A stretch of 64,000 nt of DNA from Seison nebaliae. Taxonomy: Eukaryota > Rotifera > Pararotatoria > Seisonacea > Seisonidae. The position numbers were made by a program, and so were the translations under genes. Shown piece after piece: positions 46,387 to 58,387 of the stretch. Numbering within the stretch: the first letter of the stretch is position 1; the number at the start of each line of letters is the position of its first letter. The stretch is from NCBI GenBank assembly GCA_023231475.1, contig JALJEE010002943.1, positions 1-64,000 on the forward strand, in the 5' to 3' direction. The notes under the pieces are model-generated. The model had not been told where the DNA came from, did not search any database, and worked only from the letters and a program-made list of their open reading frames with translations.

Positions 46387-47739
46387 TGAACCGAAACCTT
46401 TATTTATTTTCTTTTATATAGCTCAAAATTAATTATTATGTAAATGAAGATTCTTTCACTTCTTTTTAAATAATTAATTAATAATTTAATTAGTTCGTTT
46501 TAAAACAAGCCCCATGACATCAAATTAAGTTAACGCGGTAAAACTTATTAATAATGAAGTTTCATCTCAATTCTAAATCTATTTCACTAATGATTAGAAG
46601 CACTAGAAATTAGAAACTTCTAATCTTCGACAAATTGTCTTTTCTTTTAAGTTCTTTAAAATTTTTCACGATTATTATTATTATGTATAATATCCGAAGA
46701 GTTGAACATAATTGGCCTTAACTCGGTCGTTGGACTTTACTGGTGAACGCGTTAAATTTTAAAGGAAAATATATTTTCCTATATAGGATATATCCTCTTC
46801 ATTCACTTCGAGCATTCCTACATGTGACATGGAAAACTTAAGTTTTATAATTTAGAAAACGATAAATTTAGAATAAGATAATTATCTTATTCTTACACAA
46901 ACATCATGCTTGAATATGTTCCACATATACATGTATCACATCATGTATATAAGTTTCCAACGTGAACCTAGGAACAAATAACTATTATTGCTCTTTTTAA
47001 CTAAAATAAAATTTTAAAAACTTTAAGGTTTATAAATTTTTTAAACCGAAACTTTCAAGAATTAAAATTTTAAATTTAACACCGGCTTGCTTATAGTTCC
47101 GTCAAAAATGAATAAATTATATATAATATATATTGAAAGAATACTTTTTAAAACATGTTTTGATGTTTTTTTTGTTAAATGAAGTTAGCAACCGATAGAA
47201 TAATTTCTTTGATAACAAAATTCTTCAATGTAAACATTACAATGCTTCGTCTGCAAAGAATTCATAAAATTTTTGAAATATCTTTATGATTTCTTTGAAG
47301 ACTATTATTATTGAGAAAATATTAAAATTATGTCACTCTCAAAATTAGGTAATTTATATTATTATAATTATTTATAGAATAGAAGCTTAAAATTACGAAA
47401 AATTGAAGAAAAATTGTGAAACTTGTTTGAATAGGAATGTCGTAAAATGATTCAGTTGATTTAAATTCAGTTATTTACCACATGTCTGTTCTTTATATAA
47501 ATAAGTGGAATATTTTGCAAAAAAAATATTACACATGATTCGTTTTGTTTGCTACGTTAAGTGGGGAGAAATTTACTGTAAGAGAAATCGTTTATCATTT
47601 CTTAATTTATTATATTTCGTTTCTTAATTTTATTTATTATCTATTTTTCAACGTATTTATTCTTAAATTAAAACATTTCATTCATTCTTTTCTTTCCAAA
47701 TCGAATAGAAACAAAAAATAATTTGTAATTCAATTGAAA
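46387..47739. other. Intergenic stretch, nothing recognised
   Basis: 1.35 kb of AT-rich DNA between the unknown ORF and eRF1. No ORFs or repeats of note. Confidence 0.45.
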
Positions 47740-49132
47740 ATGGCAACAAATGGAGAACAACCAGATACCGCCGATCGAAATGTTGAAATTTGGAAGATTA
47801 AACAATTGGTACAGCGATTGCAGGCAGCTCGTGGCAATGGAACGAGTATGATTTCTCTCATCATTCCCCCACGTGATCAAATTACAAGAGTGGCACATAT
47901 GTTAGCGGACGAATATGGAACAGCGACAAATATCAAAAGTCGAGTGAATCGATTAAGTGTTTTAGGTGCCATTCTAAGTGTACAGGCACGATTAAGATTA
48001 TATAATAAGGTTCCTGTGAACGGATTAGTCATTTATTGTGGAACAATTCTCACAGATGAAGGACGAGAAAAGAAAGTGAATATCGATTTCGAACCATTCA
48101 AACCGGTCAACACTTCGATGTATCTTTGTGATAATAAATTCCATACTGAAGCTCTTTCTGCACTGTTAGTTGACGATCAGAAATTTGGATTTATCATTAT
48201 GGATGGAAATGGTTGTCTTTTCGGAACACTTCAAGGAAATGCTCGAGAAGTTTTGACGAAATTTAATGTGGAACTTCCAAAGAAACATGGACGTGGAGGA
48301 CAATCAGCTCTACGATTTGCAAGGTTGCGAATGGAGAAACGTCACAATTATGTACGGAAAGTAGCTGAAACAGCAGTACAATGTTTCATCACAAATGATA
48401 AACCGAATGTTCAAGGATTAATATTGGCTGGATGTGCTGATTTCAAAACGGATTTGGGTTCATCAGATATGTTAGATCAGCGATTGGCTAGTAAAATATT
48501 GAAAACAGTCGACGTGTCATATGGAGGAGAGAGTGGATTCAATCAAGCCATTGAACTCTCTCAAGAAGTTCTTCAAAATGTGAAATTTATGCAAGAAAAG
48601 AAATTGATCGGTTTGAAATTTTATTTAAAATTTTTTCTTCAAATTATTTTTAGCGAAATATTTTGATGAAATTTCACAAGATACGGGAATGTATTGTTTC
48701 GGCGTGTCAGATACGTTGAAGGCGTTGGATTTGGGTGCGGTTGAAACGTTGATAATTTGGGAGAATTTAGATATTACAAGATATGAATTGAAAAATACTT
48801 CAACGAATAAAGAAATCGTCATTCATTTGAGACAAGATGAAGAGAAGGAACGAGATCATTTTACTGATAAGGAAACTGGACAAGAACTCGATTTAGTTGA
48901 GAAGGTGTCCCTTATCGAATGGTTCGCAAATAATTATAAGAAATTCGGAGCTAATTTGGAAATTGTGACTGATCGATCACAACAAGGGTCTCAATTCGTG
49001 AAAGGATTCGGAGGAATTGGTGGAATATTAAGATATCGTGTCGACTTCGCGTCCTTGAATGGAATGGATGACGATTACGAAAGCAAGAACGACGATGACT
49101 ATATCAATTGGGATGAGAATGATTATTTATAA
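47740..49132 (+). CDS. eRF1: Eukaryotic peptide chain release factor subunit 1 (eRF1)
   Basis: Two exons, 47740-48610 and 48654-49132 (43-nt intron), give 449 aa. ATG 47740 gives MATNGEQPD. Domain 1, which reads stop codons, has GTS (about 34-36), NIKS (64-67, in [14 protein letters not shown]) and the YxCxxxF motif as YLCDNKF. Domain 2 has the catalytic GGQ loop ([13 protein letters not shown]). Domain 3 binds eRF3 and is conserved through [14 protein letters not shown]. eRF1 recognises all three stop codons in the ribosomal A site and triggers peptidyl-tRNA hydrolysis. The acidic C-terminal tail ([13 protein letters not shown]) is slightly longer than usual. Codon signature residues look standard, consistent with the universal code used throughout this window. 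Confidence 0.97.
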
Positions 49133-50208
49133 TATTGGTCCAATATCTCCATTCGCTCTCCGATGAGTTTGGTGGGAGGTGTTCACAGGGAGAGGAATGT
49201 GTAAAACAATTGACATAATAACATCAATAAGCAATTTATTGATCGATTTGATTGAGACATGATACATTCAATACGACACGTATTCACGATGTCGTCCACA
49301 CAGACAATAAGAGAACGATTGTCTGAATGATATTCCTGAAGAAAAATTATTTATATTTTCTTCTTTTCTTTCTTTTTCATCATCATCACCATCATGATCA
49401 ATTAATTATTCATCATTTCCATATAAGAATAATTTGATAGCATGGATGAGACTCTTCAAATCGAAAAAATAAATGAAAATTTAAAAAAAATAAAAAGTTT
49501 TTATGAAATTTTATAAATTTTTTTAAGAACTTTTATTTCTTTTAACAATTTTCTCATTTTTTCATTCTCTTTCTTCTAGAATCGAGATTCGTGGATTCGT
49601 TTCATTTTAAATACTGTCTCAAATTTCCAATTCATGATTAATCTTTAATGAATCTATTAATTTCTTTCATTACCTCTCATAAAACACTCTTTTAGTGACT
49701 CAGATAATCAAAAATGAATAATATTCTCCAAATCTTACTTTTCTCCAATGATTTTATATGAAAGTTAAAATATAAATTATATGACATAACTAAATAGTTG
49801 ACGGATGAGAAGAGATAAACATCAGTTGATGAGTTGCTCATATGAGATGAATAATGAATAATAAGATGCGATTAGAATTAACGGATTCGATTTAGCAATC
49901 CATCGACAATGTTCCAGAGGAAACTTGTCGACATAAATCAATTATCTAATTTTCGACCAACAGTAACTTTAGAGAACAAAAGGGAATGTCCACCTCCAAT
50001 TATAGGAAGAGACGAATCGTACGATTGTTAACGCCTTAAATTTCAGTTGAAGATTACATCCCAATTTCATCTATAAATATTTTAACAATTCATTAGAACT
50101 AAACAAACCTATTCAATTAGTCAAATAATATTTTTTCTCAAAAAAAAAAACACCACACACCCAAACAAACTCCATTGTAAAATTACTGATAAATCGGAGC
50201 AATTACCA
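49133..50208. other. Intergenic stretch, nothing recognised
   Basis: About 1.1 kb of AT-rich DNA downstream of eRF1 with no coding frame. Near 50140 a pyrimidine/A-rich stretch (A-run, then CACCACACACCC) precedes the small ORF at 50209. Confidence 0.4.
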
Positions 50209-50496
50209 ATGAGACATAAACAAATAAGGCGTCATCCTGAGAAGGAGATTCATTCACATCATCCAAATCTCTGTTTCCAATTCCGGAGAAAGAAAGGTCG
50301 AAAATCAAAAAACAATCGAGTTGACGTAATTAGATGTGGTGGAGAAATGTTATGTTCCATCCAACGAGAACAGCGTCGTCGACTTAAAAGACTTATAAGC
50401 AGACGTACTAAAATAAGTAACAATGTTAACAAATATTATTCATTTGCTGACGAGTCTATGCGAGACAAACGATGCAAGTTAGGAAATATTTATTGA
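50209..50496 (+). CDS. Small basic hypothetical ORF (doubtful)
   Basis: A 95-codon frame rich in Arg, Lys and His (RRKKGRKSKNN, REQRRRLKRLISRRTK). It is less AT-biased than surrounding DNA and has an ATG in an acceptable context (ACCAATGAG). No domain and no splice partners were recognised. It could be a short basic protein, or an exon of an unseen gene, or chance. Confidence 0.25.
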   Translation: MRHKQIRRHPEKEIHSHHPNLCFQFRRKKGRKSKNNRVDVIRCGGEMLCSIQREQRRRLKRLISRRTKISNNVNKYYSFADESMRDKRCKLGNIY

Positions 50497-50999
50497 TTTT
50501 ATATACCGTTTCCGTTATATATCAGTTTCCGTTTCTATAACATTTAATGATTAGTATGAGAAATATTTGAATAAGAAAATTGAATTTTATAAGTTCCTAA
50601 TTAGATCTACTCTGCAACTCCACTCGAATTGCAACTCTAGCTTGACTTTTTTTAAATTAAGAACTCAACTTGTTCAGTTTATTTGTTATGCTAAATTGAC
50701 GCAGTTTGATGAACTGTGACAAACCAATCATTTATGCTTCTCATTCAATATCTTTTATTACCGTTATATCGAATAAGAGCCATTCATACGTTAAGAGTTT
50801 ACATAATTTTTTAATTTATTCATTATCAGTTTGGGTGTGTAAATGTGTGTATATGCGTGTGTGTGTGTGGCTGAAGTGAATGGTGAAGATTGTGAAGATT
50901 TGTCTATTAGAGAGAAATAAAGAAAAGTCAATTAGGAAAAATAATGAAGTAAAATTCTTTAACCAATAAGTTTAATAAGAGAAAGATTTGAAAAAAAGA
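50497..50999. other. Intergenic stretch with GT-rich microsatellite
   Basis: A GT/TG-rich run (about 50833-50870) lies upstream of trehalase. A similar GTGTGTG run occurs just after the trehalase gene (about 53125-53145). Nothing else recognised. Confidence 0.5.
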
Positions 51000-52990
51000 A
51001 TGGAAGAATTACTAATTTTTTTGATAAATTGTGTTGGATTATTCCTTGTGATTGAATCTACATCGAATTTTCCACCTTGTGAAAAGTTCATGTCTTAATT
51101 TTTAATTCTCTGATTTCTTTTACTATCAATTGTAGTGTTGTATTCTGTGGAGGGAAGTTGTTGCATATGGTACAAATGAACAGGATTTACAACGATTCGA
51201 AAACATTCGTCGATCTCCAATTGAAGGATAGTCCTTTTGTGACGATGAAGAATTTCGAGCAATTAATCACCGAACGAAATGTTACTCGGGAAATTCTCGG
51301 AAATTTCGTCAATTCATCATTCATTCCATCGAATAATTCTTTCGAATTATGGGAACCAGAAGATTGGTCACCAGAACCACCTATTTTGAATGAGGTGAAA
51401 GAGGAGGTCGTCCGAAACTTCTTAAAAGATTTGAACGACATTTGGAGAACTTTAGGAAGGAAAGTCAATGTGAATTTACGTGATCATCCTGAATTGAATT
51501 CATTAATTTATTATCCGTATGGTAGTATCGTACCAGGTGGAAGATTTCATGAATTTTATTACTGGGATACTTATTGGGTGTTCGAAGGTATTTTAAGATG
51601 TGGAATGTATTCGACTGCAAGAGGAATGTTATTGAACTTTGCTCAAAGTGTTAATCGTTTTGGTCATATTCCAAACGGTGGACGAATTTATTATACGAAT
51701 CGTTCACAACCTCCATTGTTCATACAGATGGCATCCATCTATCTTAATTTCACTCAAGACAAAGATCTCATTAGGCAATTATTAGGAAGTCTGGAAAAAG
51801 AGTTCGAGTTTTGGATGCAACATCATACAGTAGAGATGTTTAATAATTCCACTCTTTTATTATTTCGATATTTCGTTGAATTGAGTACGCCAAGACCTGA
51901 ATCATACCGTGAAGATTTCCACATGTCTCTAAAACTGAAGAATGGTGAAGAGAAAAGGAAATTTTATTCAAATTTAGCTGCCGCTTGTGAAAGCGGTTGG
52001 GATTTCTCATTACGATGGTTACCAATGACATATCGTGATCAGAAAGATCAATTACGAAGAGATTCTTCCATTCTATCAACTTATCAAAAGAACAAATATT
52101 TCAAAATTTCATCGAACCATTCCACAAGTCAGATGCCATTCTCATTGTTAAATATCATGACGAATGATATTATTCCTGTTGATCTTAATTCGTTCATGTT
52201 CCGCAACGCGAAAATCTTATCCGATTTCCATAAACTTTTGACTGGTGATGAAATAAAAGTTCTTCAATATCGTTCAATCGCTCAACGAATACAGAATGGA
52301 ATTAACGAAGTTTTATGGAATGACATTCATGGCAGTTGGTTCGATTATGATTTGCGAGAGATGAATCATCGAACAAAATTTTATTATATTTCATCTTTGA
52401 CTCCTTTGTATGTGAAATGTCAACGATCAATCAAACAAGAATATCGAGCGATATCCTATGCTGTTCAGAATTACATGTTTTCTTATAATTATGGTATTCC
52501 AACGAGCATGGTGCAATCTGGTCAACAATGGGATTTTCCCAATGCTTGGGCACCATTAACGGATGTCATTGTTTCTGCATTTCATCAATCTCAAGATGAA
52601 CGTATTAGAAGTTTGGGAAAAAATTTAGCTTTGAGATGGGTCAAGACTAATTATGAGGAATTCAAGAGAACTGGTCAAATGTTTGAGAAATATAATGTTG
52701 TGACTGGTAAGCGTGGTGGTGGTGGCGAATATATTGTTCAAGATGGTTTTGGCTGGTCAAATGGTGTGATCTTCAAATTTATCAATATGTATCCGGATGA
52801 CATTGCAAAAGTTCTGGATATGGATTGGAGCCAAATGACGATTGATAAAGGCGAAGAATTATGTGAAATAAAGGGAAACATCACGATCGATAATTCGTGT
52901 TTGGGGAATGTTGTTCCAAATATACGTTCGAATTCAACTAATTTAATTCTAATTTCTTTAATTGCTATCCTCTGTCTTTCCATCTTATAA
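51000..52990 (+). CDS. Treh: Trehalase (GH37), secreted, probably GPI-anchored
   Basis: Two exons (51000-51085 and 51136-52990) give 646 aa. Exon 1 supplies a hydrophobic signal peptide (LLIFLINCVGLFLVIESTS) and FPPCEN; exon 2 continues VVFCGGKLLHMVQMNRIYNDSKTF. Trehalase signature 1 is PGGRFHEFYYWDTY and signature 2 is QQWDFPNAWAPL. The catalytic acid Asp lies in ESGWDFS, and the general base Glu lies near the GGGGEY loop. The C terminus ends in a short hydrophobic tail (LILISLIAILCLSIL) with no cytoplasmic part, as expected for a GPI signal or a minimal membrane anchor. Trehalase cleaves trehalose, the main blood sugar of arthropods, into two glucose units. Several N-glycosylation sequons (NVT, NSS, NNS, NRS, NFT) fit an extracellular enzyme. 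Confidence 0.95.
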
Positions 52991-53686
52991 TTTCCCTTCT
53001 CATTCGAACTCGTTCCAACTTATCAGAAGAAAATAATTCAATTTTTATTTTCTATTTGAACAATCGATCGAAATTTCATAAAAAAGAAATGAAATAAAAT
53101 TGTGAAAAATTTGTATAAAAATATTTGTGTGTGCGTGTGTGTATGTTTAGGTTAGTGGTGAGAGTAAATGTGATGAAATAAAGAATTATGAGATTTCAAA
53201 AATGAATAGACGATATTCATTCTTCCAACAACGGAACCATGAATATGAATACAATTGAGGGAATAAATTGTGTAAAAATATAAAAGAAACAAACCAGTTT
53301 CTCGGAAATAATCAATTTCATTGAATTGTATGTGATTTCTACGAAAAAATTTCTTCTTGAAGAACGACAGGAATGAATGTTGTTTGAGTGTTACATTTCT
53401 CATGAAATATAAAAAAAATGATGAAGAGTTTGTTTGATACTTTTGGAATAGAGTTGGCAGATTGAGTTTTGAATGAAAAAGGAATTGAAATAAGTGAATA
53501 ATATACAAGGGAGAATATATGATATATATTTAGCTATCAGAACAATAAATAAAGTGAATCGGAATTGTGAATTGTGATACACTTCATATCTTCCAATTTC
53601 ACTTAATACTTATCCGATTTCCCTTTTGAGCAGATAGTTAATGAAAAAAGATTGTTCACCAAAAACTTTGAAGAATTGAACAGATA
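52991..53686. other. Intergenic stretch, nothing recognised
   Basis: Converging 3' flanks of trehalase (plus) and beta-arrestin (minus). It contains a GT-rich microsatellite near 53125. Short minus-strand frames at 53152-53582 are AT-rich and motif-free. Confidence 0.45.
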
Positions 53687-55602
53687 TTAATCTTGTCCTT
53701 TCATTAATCGAATTCTAGCAAATTTTTCGAATGTCAAATCATCATCATCCTCATCATTCTTCACATCGCTTTTACAATTATCCGATTTGATTTCATAATT
53801 GATCGATCGATTATTCACATTATTATTCTGCGTCGTCACCAAATCATTTTCCTTCTTTTGAAATAGAAGAACTTCTTTTTCGTTCTGTTTCTGCTTCTCC
53901 GCAATAATCATATCTTTCAAGAATGGATTCGTGATCTTTGACAAATCGGGTTCTTCATCAATCTTTTTCATTCCTGTGATTTTATCATATCCATTCGGTT
54001 CTACAATATCAACATCATCCAAATCGATTAAATTCTCTTCTTGAATAGTCGGACCATCATTCTTCTGAAGATGACGATCTTCATCCGTCACATCAACCAC
54101 ATTCAATTGTGGTGTTTGTTTTTCGCTTTGATTCGTCAAACCTGAATTCGCCGGTTTCGCATGAGTCAAAGTGAAAGGCAATTCGATGACAATGTCTTGA
54201 GCTAGTGAAACAATTAATTTCACTCTTACTTTGTACATGACGTTAATATAAATATCTTTATTTGAACTATACCTATTTGGAGAATGAAAAAAAAATTTAA
54301 AATAAAAAAAATTTAAAACAAAACAAATTGTAAAATAAAAAAATAAAACTTTGTTGATGATGCAAGATTGGTATCTTCATGTTTCAATTTACCATCTAAT
54401 GCTAATCCTCGTTTATCTTTATTGTTGATGAGCAGAGGAATCATTGTATAAACTTTGGAGAATGTGGAACTTGGATGAATAGGAAATCCAGCTCTTGAAT
54501 ATTTGAATAGTGGAATAAATTATGGAAAAATTAATTTGAAAAAAATGTTTTCTTACTAACTCATTCTCAATTTCAGCTACATTACATTTATAACTTCCAA
54601 CGGCAAAAAAGCAAATATCAGAAAATTGTCGAATTGCCATTTTAATTTTTTTGATTGTCTTATTTGAATTATTTGTCACTTGAACATTCACATTAATCGG
54701 TTCTCCATGATAATACATCTGATGGAGATGATATTGATTAATCAGTCGTAGAGACAAAAAAAATTATTAACTTCTCTATCTAGAGAACATTCAAGATGTA
54801 GAGGTGCTGGTGACATAAGAAACTCTTTATGAACTTCGACATTCGGTTGAGGTGCTAATGGATATGGCGGGAGATATGATAATTTCCTAATAGCTAATCG
54901 AACGCAACATCTAAAAAATATTTAGAAGAAAATAAAATGGAGAAAAATTGATAAGACATCATTTAACTTCTTCATCGGTTTCTCATCCGGATAGTTTGCC
55001 ATAAACGATTTCAATTCGAAATCAATACCACATGGTTTCACCATGTCGTTAGGTCCGGGTTGTAATGTGACAGATGAAGGAGTATTTTGAGGAATCTAAA
55101 ATTTAAATAATCGATTAGTTGATATAGAATGGTATTAGGAAGAAGTGAAGGAATACTTCAAAATAGAATGGATGTGCATTACTCCCCAACTTCTTTATTA
55201 GACGTTGTTGTAAATAAGTGAGTGCTGATTGGTTTTCATGTTCGACAACTGGATAAACTTGTTTTGTTGCAGAGAATAAATCTTTTCGGAAACTGAGTCC
55301 AAGAACATCCAAATCATCACGTCCATAACGAAAGGCGCAGACGATTTGCACGAAAACTTTATATTTCTTCTCTCTCAAATATTCTGGATCGATAAGAACG
55401 ACACCATCCACCGGATCACACAATGTCCCATGATCGATGAAGTCTCGTTTCCCTAAATATGCTGTTAACTTTCCATTGGGACAAGCCTTTTTAAAAACTC
55501 TAAAAAAAGAAGAATTCTTTCGAGAAGACGAAAGAGGAAGATAGACCTCGTTCCACTTTTATCATGAGAAATGCCTCTTTCTTTCTCATCATTCTCATTC
55601 AT
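53687..55602 (-). CDS. Non-visual beta-arrestin (kurtz type)
   Basis: Seven exons (55602-55547, 55499-55157, 55095-54968, 54910-54772, 54718-54561, 54493-54350, 54272-53687) give 517 aa. Conserved blocks run in order: [58 protein letters not shown]-type [10 protein letters not shown], then [31 protein letters not shown] and [20 protein letters not shown]. The tail carries a clathrin-box-like LIDLD (in [12 protein letters not shown]) and the AP-2-binding D..F..F...R motif ([13 protein letters not shown]) at the very C terminus. Both mark a beta-arrestin that drives GPCR endocytosis, not a visual arrestin. The tail between them is about 110 aa, longer and more acidic/Asn-rich than in human arrestin-2 (418 aa). 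Confidence 0.95.
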
Positions 55603-57078
55603 CTTTCCTCAAATTACCACGTCCAAAAAGTCATGTCCAATAAATTAATTTGTGTGTTCGAATTATTTCAATGAATGTTATTTTGGGGGGGTGGAATGGA
55701 GAAGGGGAGGGATATTAAATTATATACAAATATCTTTCATTGGAAAATTAAATGAGAAATTATAATTTAATTAAAAATTGTTAAAATTAATTTACAGAAA
55801 TCAAATTAAGACATGTTGAGAAGAGAAAATGAAGAAACATTTTTATTCAATTCATTCGGTTTAAAAGATAATTCGAATTCTTTCTAAATATTTCTCCCAT
55901 TCAATGAAACGGATCAATCACATCGGCCATCCCTCTCCCTTATTTTCCTCTTACTTAGCCTAGTCAACCAAATAGGAACACATGATCAACTACAATCGTC
56001 AAAATGTATTACTTTCATTTACATGATGAATAGCTAATCAGTGTATGTCCGTACTTTTAAATGATTGATTGATTGAGGGAAAATAAGGAGAAAATCTCAT
56101 TAAGGCACAATGAGAAGAGGAAATCGAAAGTTGAACATTTATACATTTGACGATTTTGTGTGGCTTCTTGCCCTTTCTCTTCTTCCAACCAAAACACCCA
56201 TCTTCATGTTCATATTCAATTTTTCCTCCTTCGGAACACTAACAAGTATTTGTATATCTCAACTATACACATACGATCCTATACATACTCTCAACTTTGA
56301 GATGTATGTGTGACTGATGAAAAAGGAAAGTGAGAATAACAGTCCCTTCACTTCAACACACAACACACTTATTTATCCCATTCTCCATTTTCCGAATTTA
56401 AAGGAAAAGCGTGCTTCGAAAATATATCAATTAAATTTCGGCTAATTCTCATTCGTCCTATTTATAAGTGTTATTCGGTTTTTGGGCAACTACGTAGGTG
56501 AGAGTTAAGATTTATACTTCCAATTAACTAATGAATAGACAATAACATAAATTTATAATTTCCTTATATGAATTTTATCGAATCGCTCAAAATGTCGTAC
56601 CATATAAATTCCCTCCGACAATTTAAGTAGCAAAGAGAAAATATGATAAAATAATACCAATCTAAATATTTCTAAAAGGGTTTTATGTTCGACGAAGGAG
56701 AATTATATGGTTCAATCGCTTTAAACATCTTCATTTGCAAGGGTCATTAATAATTAAATTTAATGGTGAGTACAACCAGTTCATAGTTTCTTTTTCAGAT
56801 TATGTCAAATTTTTGAATTAATTTTTGACACTGAATCAAGGATTAGTTTTAAAATTCGATCGCAATATTTTGGAACATCGTATAACATATTTGAACAATT
56901 GAAAGGTGAATACTCAAAAGGAGGGAAGGTAAACCGTAAAATTAATATATTTAATTTATTCTAATCATGAAAAAATTGATACTGTTTTGAAAAGAACTTT
57001 TTATTCGTTTAATTAGTTTTTTATTCAAGAATTTATGGAGAAATATTATCATAATAAAGAATAGAGAGTAGGTAATAA
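55603..57078. other. Intergenic stretch, nothing recognised
   Basis: About 1.5 kb. A G-run with purine-rich flanks at 55684-55710 stands out from the AT-rich background. The 67-codon frame at 56110-56313 lacks motifs. Confidence 0.45.
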
Positions 57079-57512
57079 TTAAGTTTCTGCTTGACAAATA
57101 ATATAAGTTGTAACAATCGTAATCATAAAATTCAAAATTCCATAAGATATGTAGTATCCAAATATCCATTTTTTAGTAAAATCTTGGATTACTAGGTAAC
57201 CATGAGTTTTTACCAAATTGAAAAAGAATAAACCTGCAACTCCAACCGTAACGATGCTTAATAAAATGTACTATTATTAGATAGTTTAAATGAAAGGTCG
57301 GAAATGAGGGAATTATTAACCGCCGTTAGAATAACAGTATTAATGTGGAGATAGCCCAGGAAGCTAATAAATGTAACAAGAAATATGTACAAGGTAAAAA
57401 GTAGAAGTAAAGTACCAAATGTGATACCATTTGGTCGGTTTTCAACTGTTGTCAACTTATAAATTCCTTGCATATGAAAACTAATAACGACCAATAGAAA
57501 GGAATGACACAT
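57079..57512 (-). CDS. Small four-TM membrane protein, unrecognised
   Basis: Two exons on the minus strand (57512 to about 57322, and 57270-57079; intron about 50 nt) give about 127 aa. TM1 (SFLLVVISFHM, weak), TM2 (FGTLLLLFTLYIFLVTFISFLG), TM3 (ILLSIVTVGVAGLFFFNLV) and TM4 (YYISYGILNFMITIVTTYII) are separated by short loops. Codons join in phase at TA|YILLS. The size and topology resemble MARVEL- or DUF-type small arthropod membrane proteins, but I cannot assign a family. An upstream exon is possible, because the first Met precedes a weak TM. Confidence 0.55.
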
Positions 57513-57969
57513 CTTGAAGATGTAATAAAGGAGGATAAATAAAATAAAAATTCCAATTTTACATTAATTAAACTTAACTAATATTATACCACTGGTAGCT
57601 AGTAAAATATACCTAAGTTTTCGCCCAAATGGATCTAAATCCCTTAAAAAAAATTTCTTGTGGTAGTGCAAACTTCTATCCATGACAATTCGAATGTAAT
57701 ATGAATTAAATGAAAATAAACGATGTAAATCAATTAGAGAATTAAAATTAAAATGTGCAAAAAAATTTCAATTGGAATAGTAATGTGTTTCATTATAATT
57801 ATTATAACAGAAGTCATAATTATCATTGAAACAATCAAACAAAGTTGCACATCAATTATAACATTGATCATGACTTAAATTCGATTATTTCTGAAAACAT
57901 AACATAACCTTAATTTATTAATTCTAATAATATGAATTTCGTTCCTTATTTAAAAAATTGAATTGGTTA

Positions 57970-58387
57970 AGTTAACCCTTAAGAAGTAGTTAACCCATAT
58001 TTTCACTATTTAAGTTTTCTCATTTATATTTCGTCCATTTTAAGATTATTACTGTATAATCTACAATGTAATAGTTAAAAGAGATCTTTGTCCGTTCGGT
58101 TAAAAGTCCCCCTAATAATATCCTTCTAATTATATTTATATTAATGAAATTGTTAACAAAATTTTTTTTTAAATGGTAAAATGGGTTTACTTCATTTTTT
58201 TTCTACCAAAAACTAGCAATTTTGTTTTTTAAAGGAAACGGGTTAACTTCTCTCAGTTTAGAGAAAAGAGGGTTAACATGTTTCTTTTTGCTTAAAAGGG
58301 GGTTAACTTCATTCTTTTTGGCAAGGTTAACATCTTTCTTTTTCGATGAGTATGGGTTAAACTACTCCTTAAGGGTTAACTCCTTTC
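57970..58387. mobile_element. MITE-like inverted-repeat element (copy B, with both ends)
   Basis: The left end (57970-57999) reads AGTTAACCCTTAAGAAGTAG then TTAACCCATA. The right end (58351-58381) is its reverse complement apart from one substitution and one inserted A. The inner part (58006 on) is near-identical to 546-921. Toward the right, imperfect units of about 30 bp begin GGTTAAC and continue with CTTTTT-type pyrimidines. There is no transposase, which fits a non-autonomous DNA element of about 420 bp. I could not see a clear target-site duplication. Confidence 0.78.
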
